DNA of 64,000 bases from Microbacterium oxydans (GTDB lineage: Bacteria; Actinomycetota; Actinomycetes; Actinomycetales; Microbacteriaceae), in assembly GCF_000956405.1 (NCBI RefSeq), contig NZ_JYIV01000027.1, forward strand, positions 1 to 64,000. The letters run 5' to 3'. Shown here in pieces: positions 34,008-41,520 of the stretch. Under the pieces are notes generated by a model. The model ran no database searches. It saw only the letters and a list, made by a program, of their open reading frames with translations, and had not been told where the DNA came from. How positions within the stretch are numbered: position 1 is the stretch's first letter; each line of letters opens with the position of its first letter. Both the position numbers and the translations under genes were made by a program.

Positions 34008-34988
34008 ATGATCCCGCCTCTCGCAGACCTGCTCGACTCGGCCAGGGTCGTCTCCCTTCCGATGCACAGCCGCTTCCGCGGCGTCGACACCAGGGAGGCG
34101 CTGCTCTTCGAGGGGCCAGAGGGCTGGGCGGAGTTCTCCCCGTTCGTCGAGTATGACGACGCGGAGGCGGCGACCTGGCTGGCTGCCGCGATCGACTTCG
34201 CCTGGCGCGAGCAGCCCGCCCCCGTGCGAGAGCGCATCCGGGTGAACGCCACTGTCCCTGCCATCGAGGCGTCGCGGGTGCCCGAGCTGCTGGCACGCTT
34301 CACCGGATGCCGCACCGCCAAGGTCAAGGTCGCCGAGCCGGGTCAGACGCTCGCCGACGACATCGCGCGCGTGCACGCCGTGCGGGAGGTGATGGGCCCG
34401 GAGGGTCGCATCCGCATCGATGCGAACGGCGCCTGGAACGTCGATGAGGCCGAGCATGCGATCCATGCCCTCGGCGAATGCGACCTCGAGTACGTCGAGC
34501 AGCCGTGCGCGACGGTTCCCGAGCTGGCGGAACTTCGAAGGCGCGTGAAGCACATGGGCGTCCCCGTCGCCGCCGACGAGAGCGTCCGCAAGGCGTCCGA
34601 CCCCCTCGCGGTCGCCAGGGCCGGAGCCGCAGACCTGCTCGTGATCAAGGCACAGCCTCTCGGCGGGATCACCCATGCCCTGCAGATCGTCGCCGCCGCC
34701 GGCCTTCCTGTCGTGGTCTCGAGCGCCCTCGACACAGCCATCGGCCTGTCCCAGGGAGCCGCCCTCGCCGCCGCACTCCCGACGCTCGACTACGACTGCG
34801 GCCTCGGCACGGCGTCCCTGTTCCTGGACGACGTTGCCGACCTGCGACCGGCCGATGGATCGATCCCCGTCGGCCGTGTGACTCCTGACAGGGCAGCACT
34901 CACTCGACTCGCGGCCTCGGACGAGCGTCGCGAATGGTGGCTCGCACGGCTCGCCCGTTGCTACGGCGAACTCTCCACGAGGAGCTGA
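34008..34988 (+). CDS. menC: o-Succinylbenzoate synthase (MenC)
   Basis: A 326-residue enolase-superfamily enzyme that dehydrates SHCHC to o-succinylbenzoate in menaquinone synthesis. Catalytic lysine motif KVKVAEPGQ, metal ligands in RIDANGAWNVDEA, LEYVEQPCATV and VAADESVRKASD, and the second base in VIKAQPLGGITHA are all present. The start ATG 34008 lies 6 nt after CAGAAT (33996-34001) without a ribosome-binding site, so it is probably leaderless. Divergent from the padR-HAAS pair, which separates it from menB and menE on the other strand. Confidence 0.95.
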   Translation: MIPPLADLLDSARVVSLPMHSRFRGVDTREALLFEGPEGWAEFSPFVEYDDAEAATWLAAAIDFAWREQPAPVRERIRVNATVPAIEASRVPELLARFTGCRTAKVKVAEPGQTLADDIARVHAVREVMGPEGRIRIDANGAWNVDEAEHAIHALGECDLEYVEQPCATVPELAELRRRVKHMGVPVAADESVRKASDPLAVARAGAADLLVIKAQPLGGITHALQIVAAAGLPVVVSSALDTAIGLSQGAALAAALPTLDYDCGLGTASLFLDDVADLRPADGSIPVGRVTPDRAALTRLAASDERREWWLARLARCYGELSTRS

Positions 34989-35012
34989 CGCCTCGCACCG
35001 CGCTGCGCCTGG

Positions 35013-35636
35013 CTACGGCTCGATGAGCAGCTGCACCAGTCGGCCGAGCTCTTCGCCACCGGAGTGACGCAACTGCGCGTCGTCCTGGCCGGCCATCGCT
35101 CCGCGCACGGTCATGCCCTCCCAGATGATCATGAGCATGCGAGCGGCGACCGCTGCGGGCAGGCGCAGACGCAGCAGACCGGCCGCGACGATGTCATCGA
35201 CGATCTGAGCGATGCTCGCGACCATCTCACGTTCCTGCGCGAGGTACGCCTCACCGAACGCGGCATCGCGCAACGCGCGGATGCGGATCTCACTGAGCAG
35301 CATGACGCCGAGCCTGTCGTCTCCGCCGAGCTCCATGATCTGCTGCACGAGTTCGATCGGATCGCAGCCCTCCACCAGGGCACCGGCGGCTGTCAGCTCC
35401 TCCACGCGGGTGCGCACGGCGTTCACGCGCACCTCCGAGACACTGGCGGCGAGCATGAGGAACAGCTCGTCCTTGGACTCGAAGTTCGAGTAGAACGCGC
35501 CGCGTGTGAATCCGGCGCGCTCGCACACCGCCTCGACCGACGCTCCATCGAGCCCGACCTCGGCGAAGACCTGCGCCGCAGCTTCCAGCAGGCGGGCGCG
35601 CGTGTTCTCGCGGCTGCGGGTTGCGGGTGTCGACAT
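35013..35636 (-). CDS. TetR-family transcriptional regulator of the MMPL operon
   Basis: A 207-residue repressor. Residues 1-55 hold the TetR HTH (ARLLEAAAQVFAEVGLDGAS, then CERAGFTRGAFYSNFESKDE). The rest is a helical ligand-binding domain. The start ATG 35634-35636 has AGGAGG 5 nt upstream; longer in-frame starts lack one. It is divergent from the MMPL-Pip genes across 131 bp that hold two adjacent palindromes, the evident operators. It most likely represses both itself and the transporter operon until a hydrophobic ligand binds. Confidence 0.92.
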   Translation of the reverse strand: MSTPATRSRENTRARLLEAAAQVFAEVGLDGASVEAVCERAGFTRGAFYSNFESKDELFLMLAASVSEVRVNAVRTRVEELTAAGALVEGCDPIELVQQIMELGGDDRLGVMLLSEIRIRALRDAAFGEAYLAQEREMVASIAQIVDDIVAAGLLRLRLPAAVAARMLMIIWEGMTVRGAMAGQDDAQLRHSGGEELGRLVQLLIEP

Positions 35637-35710
35637 CGAAACCTCCTGACCCTTCACTCTCGCATGATTCACACCCCGCACACAGACTTGGCCGGGCGGG
35701 TCACCTTACG

Positions 35711-35743
35711 ATACATCTATGTATTGGATACACCTGTGTATCC
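35711..35743. promoter_or_regulatory. Twin palindromic TetR operators
   Basis: ATACAT-CT-ATGTAT (35711-35724) and GGATACAC-CT-GTGTATCC (35726-35743) are both perfect inverted repeats with a CT centre, their centres 17 bp apart. Both follow one pattern, GATACAYCTRTGTATY (the first copy is preceded by G and followed by T). They lie 25-57 bp before the MMPL start and about 75 bp from the tetR start. Confidence 0.85.
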
Positions 35744-35767
35744 AGCCCGCACCCTTCGGAGGAACAC

Positions 35768-38572
35768 GTGTCCACTCTCCTGTCCTCGCTCGGACGCTGG
35801 TCATTCCGGCACCCGTGGCGGGTCCTCGTGTCCTGGCTGCTCGCGCTCGGCATCGCGGGTGCCGGCGCACTCGTCCTGGGCGCGGGAACGGACAACACGT
35901 TCTCCATCCCCGGCACCGAGTCGCAGGCGGGCCTCGAGCAGCTCACACGGTCGTTCCCGCAGGTGAGCGGCACCAACGCGCAGTTCATCGTGGTCGCAGC
36001 CGACGGCGACAAGATCACGGATGCCGAGTACCAGAAGGACATCGAGGGCGCGGTCGACGAGCTGGGTGACCTCGACGGCGTCCTGGCAGCCACCTCGCCG
36101 TATGACGAGATGGTCAAGGGCATGATCAACGACGACGACACCGCCGCCATCGTGCGAGTGCAGTTCGACGGCGAGTCGACCGACGTCTCCGAGGAGACGA
36201 AGGATGCACTGCGCACCGTCGTCGCCGACCTGGGAGCCGAACTCCCGGCTGGGTCGCAGACCTCGCTCGGCGGAGACCTGTTCGCGATCTCCATCCCTGG
36301 CGTCACTCTCACCGAAGCAGTGGGACTGCTCATCGCCCTGCTGGTGCTCATCGTCACGTTCCGCTCGTTCGTCGTGGCCGGACTCCCCCTGCTCACAGCG
36401 GTCCTCGGCGTCGGCATCTCGATGGCCGGCATCTTCACCGCCACGGCATTCGCCACGGTCTCCTCCACCACCCCGCTGCTCGCACTCATGCTCGGACTCG
36501 CGGTCGGCATCGACTACGCGCTGTTCATCATGGCGCGACATCAGGACCAGGTACGCGACGGCGTCGACCCCGAGGAGTCCGCGTCCCGCGCTGTCGGCAC
36601 GGCCGGATCCGCCGTCGTGTTCGCCGGTGTCACTGTGCTCATCGCCCTGATCGGCCTGGGCTTCGCCGGCATCCCGTTCCTGACGACCATGGGTATCGCC
36701 GCCTCCGCCGCTGTGGCCGTCGCCGTCGCGATCGCCGTCACCCTCACGCCCGCTCTGCTCGGCTTCATGAAGGGCAGGGTCGTCGGGCGCCCGAAGAAGG
36801 TCAGGGCGTCGAAGACGAAGAAGAGCGCCGGAGGTACGGCCGACGACGCCGCGCCGTCGCCGAAGGCCGTCCCGGTGAGAGGCAGCGCCCGGTGGGTCGG
36901 CGGCGTCATGAAGCACCCGGTGCTGGTGTCGATCGCCGTGGTGCTCGGACTCGGGATCGTCGCCGTCCCCGCGCTGAGCCTCGACCTCGCACTCCCCAAC
37001 GCGGGGGTGCTCCCCAAGGACAACGAGGCGCGGCAGACCTATGACCTCGTCGGCGAGGAGTTCGGTCCCGGCTTCAACGGTCCGATGATCCTCACCGGCA
37101 CGATCGTCACCTCCACCGATCCGCTGACGCTGATGGAGGATCTGGGCGACGCGGTGGCGAAGGTCCCCGGCGTGAAGGAGGTCGCGCTGGCGACCCCGAA
37201 CGAGACAGCCGACACCGGGATCGTGCAGATCGTGCCGGAGACCGCCCCCGACGACCCCGCGACCGCCGACCTCGTACGCGAGCTGCGCAGCCATCACGAT
37301 GAATGGCTCGACGAGTTCGGCATCGACCTCAAGGTCACCGGCTTCACGGCCGTCGGCATCGACATCTCCGACCAGCTGGGCAACGCACTGCTGCCCTTCG
37401 GCATCTTCGTGATCGGCCTCTCGCTGATCCTGCTGACCATCGTGTTCCGCTCCCTGTGGGTGCCGATCACCGCCGCCGCGGGTTACCTGCTGTCGATCGT
37501 CGCCGCTTTCGGTGTGGTCGGCGCCGTGTTCGAATGGGGCTGGTTCGCCGATCTCCTGCATGTCGCCAAGGTGGGACCGATCATCAGCTTCATGCCGATC
37601 ATCCTGATGGGCGTGCTGTTCGGCCTCGCCATGGACTATCAGGTGTTCCTCGTCTCCCGCATGCGCGAGGACTTCGTGCACGACAAGGATGCGACGAGCC
37701 CGAACCGCGCGACCCGCAGGGCCGCCGCCCTCCGCGCCGTGCGCAGCGGATTCACCGGCTCGGCGAAGGTCGTCACCGCGGCCGGACTCATCATGTTCGC
37801 GGTGTTCGTGGCCTTCGTGCCCGAGGGCGACTCGTCGCTCAAGCCGATCGCACTGGGACTCGCCGCCGGCATCGCGTTCGACGCCTTCCTGGTGCGGATG
37901 ACGCTGATCCCCGCTCTCATGGCCATCCTCGGCGAACGTGCGTGGGAGCTCCCGCGCTGGCTGGAGAAGATCCTCCCCCGCATCGACGTCGAGGGCGAGG
38001 CCGTCGAGCGTGAACGCCATCTGGCCGCATGGCCGGGCGACGGATCGATCGTGGCCGCCGACGACCTCGAGATCAGCGCCGATGCACCCGTCGTCCAGGG
38101 GCTGTCCGTGCGGATCCCCGAGGGCGGGGCCGTCATCGCGACCGGAGGCGACCTCCGCGCCGGGCGAGCTCTGGCGCTCACGGTGGCCGGACGCCTGATG
38201 CCCACGGACGGAAGGCTCCGCGTTGCGGGGCACCTCCTCCCCGGCCGCGCCGCCTGGGTGCGCGCGCACGTCGGCTGCGTACTGGTCGACGATGCTGATG
38301 CCGCGCTCGACGATCTCGCGGAAGCCCTGCGCGGAAAGTCGCCGATCGTCGTGATCGACGGTATCGACCGCCTGAACGGGAGCCAGCGCGATCAGGCGAC
38401 GGCCATGCTGCGCGATGCCGCCGCCTCCCGCACGCTCGCAGTCTTCGCCACGGCATCGGATGCCCGTTCGGCGCGGGCCACCCTCGCCGAGGCCGGATGG
38501 CCCGACCCCCAGACTCTCGACACGCGCGCCCCTCGACGGAGCGCCGCAGAATCCACCGAGGTGACCGCATGA
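35768..38572 (+). CDS. MMPL/RND-family exporter with C-terminal degenerate ABC-ATPase-like domain
   Basis: A 934-residue membrane transporter. The MMPL core spans residues 1 to about 745 with two repeats of one plus five helices and large extracellular loops; GLAVGIDYALFIMARHQDQV and LFGLAMDYQVFLVSRMREDF hold the Asp-Tyr proton-relay pairs. A C-terminal segment, about 760-925, resembles an ABC nucleotide-binding domain (VVQGLSVRIPEGGAVIATGG, then VAGRLMPTDGRLRVAGHLLP). In it the Walker A is replaced by GGDLRAGRAL and a Walker B-like VVIDGID is at about 860, with no LSGGQ. Start GTG 35768 has GGAGG 5 nt upstream. Its stop overlaps the next gene as ATGA. Proton-driven export of lipids or hydrophobic drugs is the family role; the tail is probably regulatory. 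Confidence 0.93.
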   Translation: MSTLLSSLGRWSFRHPWRVLVSWLLALGIAGAGALVLGAGTDNTFSIPGTESQAGLEQLTRSFPQVSGTNAQFIVVAADGDKITDAEYQKDIEGAVDELGDLDGVLAATSPYDEMVKGMINDDDTAAIVRVQFDGESTDVSEETKDALRTVVADLGAELPAGSQTSLGGDLFAISIPGVTLTEAVGLLIALLVLIVTFRSFVVAGLPLLTAVLGVGISMAGIFTATAFATVSSTTPLLALMLGLAVGIDYALFIMARHQDQVRDGVDPEESASRAVGTAGSAVVFAGVTVLIALIGLGFAGIPFLTTMGIAASAAVAVAVAIAVTLTPALLGFMKGRVVGRPKKVRASKTKKSAGGTADDAAPSPKAVPVRGSARWVGGVMKHPVLVSIAVVLGLGIVAVPALSLDLALPNAGVLPKDNEARQTYDLVGEEFGPGFNGPMILTGTIVTSTDPLTLMEDLGDAVAKVPGVKEVALATPNETADTGIVQIVPETAPDDPATADLVRELRSHHDEWLDEFGIDLKVTGFTAVGIDISDQLGNALLPFGIFVIGLSLILLTIVFRSLWVPITAAAGYLLSIVAAFGVVGAVFEWGWFADLLHVAKVGPIISFMPIILMGVLFGLAMDYQVFLVSRMREDFVHDKDATSPNRATRRAAALRAVRSGFTGSAKVVTAAGLIMFAVFVAFVPEGDSSLKPIALGLAAGIAFDAFLVRMTLIPALMAILGERAWELPRWLEKILPRIDVEGEAVERERHLAAWPGDGSIVAADDLEISADAPVVQGLSVRIPEGGAVIATGGDLRAGRALALTVAGRLMPTDGRLRVAGHLLPGRAAWVRAHVGCVLVDDADAALDDLAEALRGKSPIVVIDGIDRLNGSQRDQATAMLRDAAASRTLAVFATASDARSARATLAEAGWPDPQTLDTRAPRRSAAESTEVTA

Positions 38573-40533
38573 CTCTCCCCATCGAGCGCGCGCGCTCCCG
38601 CAAGCCCATCACGTGGCTGACCATCCTCGGCGTGCTGCTGCTGCCGGCGGCGGTCGGCGGCATCCTCGTTGCAGCGCTGCAGAACCCGACCGAGCGGCTG
38701 GACTCGATGACCGCGGCGATCGTCAACCTCGATGAGCCCGTGACCATCGACGGACAGATGACCCCGCTCGGCCGTCAGCTCGCCTCGGGCCTCGTCGAGG
38801 GATCGGACGATCTCGATTCGAACCTCACGTGGGTGATCTCGAACAAGGACGACGCCGCTGACGGGCTCGCCGACGGCTCCTACCAGGCCGTCATCACGAT
38901 CCCCGAGGACTTCTCGTCCGCAGCCACGTCGGCCGGGACCGCGATCTCCGAGGGCGGAGGGAAGGCGGAGAAGGCCACCATCGAAGTGACGACACCGAAG
39001 GACGGACTCGTCGCCGACGACCTCATCACGGGCCAGATCGCGAACGTCGCCGCCTCCACCATGGGCACGACGCTGTCCGAGGCGACGACCGAGAACATCC
39101 TCGTCGGCTTCACCACGATCGGCGACCAGATCGGCGAGGCGGCAGACGGTGCCGTGAAGCTCGCCAACGGAGCACGCGATGCCGCCAACGGAGCCGCAGC
39201 GATCCCGGACGGCGCGACGAAACTCGCCTCCGGCGCGGGTGAGCTCGGCACGGGTGCCTCCTCGCTCGCCTCGGGGCTCGACACGATCGCGGGCAAGACC
39301 CGCGAAGCTGCGGCGGGTGCAGGACAGATCGGGTCCGGGCTGACCGCCGGGGCTGCCAAGCTCGGTGCGAACGTCGACGGCTTGAAGAACGCGATGACAG
39401 CAGTGCAGACCGGGACGGCTTCGGCGCAGACCGCAGCCGACCAGTCGAAGGCACTCGCGGGAACGCTTGGTGCGCTGGATGCGACCTGTGATCCTGCCGT
39501 ATCGGGGCCGGCATTCTGCAAGAGCGTCGCCGACGCCTTCGCCGCGTCGCAGGGACTCGCTGCCTCGGCCGGCACGGCATCCGGCTATCTCAACGGCGCC
39601 GCCCCCGGCGTGGCCGCGATCCCCGGAGTTCTCGACGGCGCCGTCGCCGGCCTGTCTCAGGGCGGCGCGGGCGCAACCCAGCTCGCCGGCGGCCTCACCC
39701 AGCTCGCCGACCAGGGCATCGGGGCATCCGCGACCGGCGCCCGCAGCCTCGCCTCCGGTGCGACCCAGCTCTCCGGCGGCGCGACCGCCCTGGCCGACGG
39801 CGCGACCGAGCTCACGACCGGGCTCGACACGCTGGCGACAGGCACGGGCGACCTCGCAGGTGGGCTGCGCACGGCATCCGACTCGCTGCCCTCGTTCAGC
39901 GACACCGAGTCGAAGTCGCTCGCCTCGGTGATCGCCGACCCGGTGTCGTCGAACTCGTCGGTGGACACGATCTTCGGCCCCACCGCGATCCCGCTGCTCG
40001 CCGCGGTCGTGCTCTGGTTCGGTGGACTCGCGACGTTCGTCGTGATGCGCGCCCACACTGCTCGCACGCTCACCTCTCGACGGTCTTCGGCGGCTCTGAC
40101 GCTGCGCGCGTTCGCTCCGGCGGCGTTGATCGGTGCCGGTCAGGGCCTGCTCGTGTCGTTGATCGTGCAGATCGTGGCGAGCTACGACGCGGGCACCTGG
40201 TGGGCTTTCGCGGGCACGGCGGTCCTCGCCGGAGTGGTGTTCGCCGCCGTCAACCAGGCTCTCGTCGCGGTGTTCGGCGGCGTCGGTCGCTGGATCTCGG
40301 CCCTGGTGGGGGTGCTCGCCGTCGCGACGGGCCTGATCTCGACCGTGCCGGACTGGCTCGCCGGCATCGGTGCGGCGCTTCCGACGGCCCCGGCCTTCGC
40401 GGGCCTGATCACGGCCAGTGGTTCGGCCGTCGCCGCTCTGGTCGTCTGGGGCGTGCTGTCCCTCGTGGCCACCACGCTCGCCGTGACGCTGCGACGCACC
40501 ACTTCCGCCAGGGCGGTCCTCGCCACCCCCTGA
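38569..40533 (+). CDS. YhgE/Pip-type membrane protein
   Basis: A 654-residue protein. One helix near residues 15-37, then about 420 extracytoplasmic residues, then about six helices from residue 480 (AIPLLAAVVLWFGGLATFVV onward). The extracellular part has many short repeats of the form LASGATQLSGGATALADGAT, typical of YhgE/Pip and likely a long coiled or rod-like structure. Relatives serve as the phage-infection protein of lactococci or as parts of ABC-2-like exporters. ATG 38569 overlaps the MMPL stop, so the two are coupled and probably form one exporter. A heptamer repeat array starts 8 bp after the stop. Confidence 0.88.
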   Translation: MTLPIERARSRKPITWLTILGVLLLPAAVGGILVAALQNPTERLDSMTAAIVNLDEPVTIDGQMTPLGRQLASGLVEGSDDLDSNLTWVISNKDDAADGLADGSYQAVITIPEDFSSAATSAGTAISEGGGKAEKATIEVTTPKDGLVADDLITGQIANVAASTMGTTLSEATTENILVGFTTIGDQIGEAADGAVKLANGARDAANGAAAIPDGATKLASGAGELGTGASSLASGLDTIAGKTREAAAGAGQIGSGLTAGAAKLGANVDGLKNAMTAVQTGTASAQTAADQSKALAGTLGALDATCDPAVSGPAFCKSVADAFAASQGLAASAGTASGYLNGAAPGVAAIPGVLDGAVAGLSQGGAGATQLAGGLTQLADQGIGASATGARSLASGATQLSGGATALADGATELTTGLDTLATGTGDLAGGLRTASDSLPSFSDTESKSLASVIADPVSSNSSVDTIFGPTAIPLLAAVVLWFGGLATFVVMRAHTARTLTSRRSSAALTLRAFAPAALIGAGQGLLVSLIVQIVASYDAGTWWAFAGTAVLAGVVFAAVNQALVAVFGGVGRWISALVGVLAVATGLISTVPDWLAGIGAALPTAPAFAGLITASGSAVAALVVWGVLSLVATTLAVTLRRTTSARAVLATP

Positions 40534-40540
40534 CCCCCTG

Positions 40541-40652
40541 CTCCTGGCTCCTGTCTCCTGCCTCCTGCCTCCTGGCTCCTGGCTCCTGCCTCCTGGCTCC
40601 TGCCTCCTGGCTCCTGGCTCCTGCCTCCTGGCTCCTGGCTCCTGGCTCCTGC
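40541..40652. repeat. 16-unit heptanucleotide tandem array
   Basis: Sixteen contiguous 7-bp units CTCCTGN, where N is G (9 units), C (6) or T (1), with no indels. On the minus strand each unit reads as NCAGGAG, which contains a Shine-Dalgarno-like core. It lies between the pip stop and a long hairpin. It is read-through in all frames, so apparent repeat proteins over it are artefacts. Confidence 0.95.
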
Positions 40653-40654
40653 CG

Positions 40655-40730
40655 AAACGGAGACCATCCGCTCGCGGCTCGGCGTGTCGACGTGTGACAC
40701 GCCGAGCCGCACGTGTGACGGTCTCCGTTT
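40655..40730. repeat. Nested hairpin A (GAGACC family), upstream of the 2H phosphoesterase gene
   Basis: Outer stem 40655-40665/40720-40730 is a perfect 11 bp (AAACGGAGACC/GGTCTCCGTTT). Inner stem 40674-40688/40696-40710 is a perfect 15 bp with a 7-nt loop. It can terminate the MMPL-pip transcript. It is related in sequence and layout to the hairpin at 41385-41459. Confidence 0.85.
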
Positions 40731-40757
40731 TGACTTGCAATGCCCGGCACCTAGGCT
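40730..40757 (+). promoter_or_regulatory. Promoter of the 2H phosphoesterase gene (leaderless)
   Basis: -35 TTGACT (40730-40735), 16-bp spacer, -10 TAGGCT (40752-40757), and ATG 6 nt later. The -35 box begins on the last base of the upstream hairpin. Confidence 0.6.
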
Positions 40758-40763
40758 CCTGCC

Positions 40764-41354
40764 ATGCGTCGACCGTTCATGGATACCCCCGAGCAACTCG
40801 CGAGCTTGGAAGGGCAGCAGTACCTCGTGCTCCGGCCCACCGCGGCGGTCGCCGAGACCTATCGGGACATCCAGGACACGGCACTCGCACGCCTCGGCGC
40901 AGCGATCCGGCACCCGCACACCGGGCACGTCACGCTCCGCGGGTTCCACGAGCCCGAGCGGCGCGAAGAGCTCACCGCGTTGATCCGCGTCTGGGCGGCA
41001 CGGCAACCCCCGATCGAGGTCAGTGCCGATGCCGTGGATGAGTTCCCCCCACCGTGGCAGATCCTGATCGTGCGCCTCGCCCGCACCGCGTCACTCGTCT
41101 CCGCGTACTCACACCTGACCACTGCGCTGGACGCCACGGACTTCCGCCGCCTGGGCGAGCTGCCCCTGGAGGACTGGACCTTCCACCTCTCGGTGCTCTA
41201 CGGCAAGACTCTCGACCCGGAGGTCTGGTCACGCTTCGCGCAGGCCGAGTCGCGTGCTCTCGAGCCGGCGCCCACCGAGGCCATCACCGAAGCCGAGCTG
41301 GTCTGGTACGAGGACGGCATCGAGCATGCCGAGGTCCTGCCGCTGGGCGGCTGA
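40764..41354 (+). CDS. 2H phosphoesterase (2'-5' RNA ligase-like)
   Basis: A 196-residue cytoplasmic protein with the two His motifs of the 2H phosphoesterase superfamily: HVT at 55-57 and HLS at 141-143, about 85 residues apart as expected. Characterised members hydrolyse or ligate 2',5'-linked or cyclic phosphodiesters in RNA or nucleotides. The substrate here is unknown. The ATG lies 6 nt after a TAGGCT box with a TTGACT -35, and no ribosome-binding site, so the mRNA is probably leaderless. The gene is flanked on both sides by related long hairpins, so it is isolated transcriptionally. Confidence 0.86.
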   Translation: MRRPFMDTPEQLASLEGQQYLVLRPTAAVAETYRDIQDTALARLGAAIRHPHTGHVTLRGFHEPERREELTALIRVWAARQPPIEVSADAVDEFPPPWQILIVRLARTASLVSAYSHLTTALDATDFRRLGELPLEDWTFHLSVLYGKTLDPEVWSRFAQAESRALEPAPTEAITEAELVWYEDGIEHAEVLPLGG

Positions 41355-41384
41355 CCCACCCCCTGCTCCGCCCGTCTCCAGCCG

Positions 41385-41459
41385 AAACAGAGACCTCCCG
41401 CACCCTGTCCGGCGTGTCCTGTGTGGACGCGCCGGAGCTGATGCGGGAGGTCTCTGTTT
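41385..41459. repeat. Nested hairpin B (GAGACC family), downstream of the 2H phosphoesterase gene
   Basis: Outer stem 41385-41402/41442-41459 is a perfect 18 bp. Inner stem 41409-41419/41425-41435 is 11 bp with one G-U pair. The outer arm begins AAACAGAGACC and pairs with GGTCTCTGTTT, differing from hairpin A by one base pair with both sides changed. It probably terminates this gene and ccsB from the other side. Confidence 0.85.
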
Positions 41460-41500
41460 TCGCAGCCGGGTTTTCGCAGCCGGGTCTTCGCAGCCTGGCT
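41459..41500. repeat. Three tandem 14-bp units
   Basis: TTCGCAGCCGGGTT, TTCGCAGCCGGGTC and TTCGCAGCCTGGCT follow directly after hairpin B (41459-41472, 41473-41486, 41487-41500). They lie just before the ccsB stop on the minus strand. Confidence 0.8.
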
Positions 41501-41520
41501 TTGGCGGCCGGGAGGCAGGC

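Noticed and set aside
38050..38572. Frameshift or run-on as the reason for the MMPL tail
   Set aside because: The frame is continuous with the MMPL core, codon use is unchanged, and the stop overlaps the next start in the usual ATGA manner, so the tail is part of the gene.
40541..40652. Possible CRISPR array
   Set aside because: Units are 7 bp and contiguous with no spacers and no cas genes nearby.
38392..40740. Minus-strand frame with a QEPGARS-like repeated peptide
   Set aside because: The repeat comes from translating the CTCCTGN heptamer array; the rest is antisense to the pip gene.
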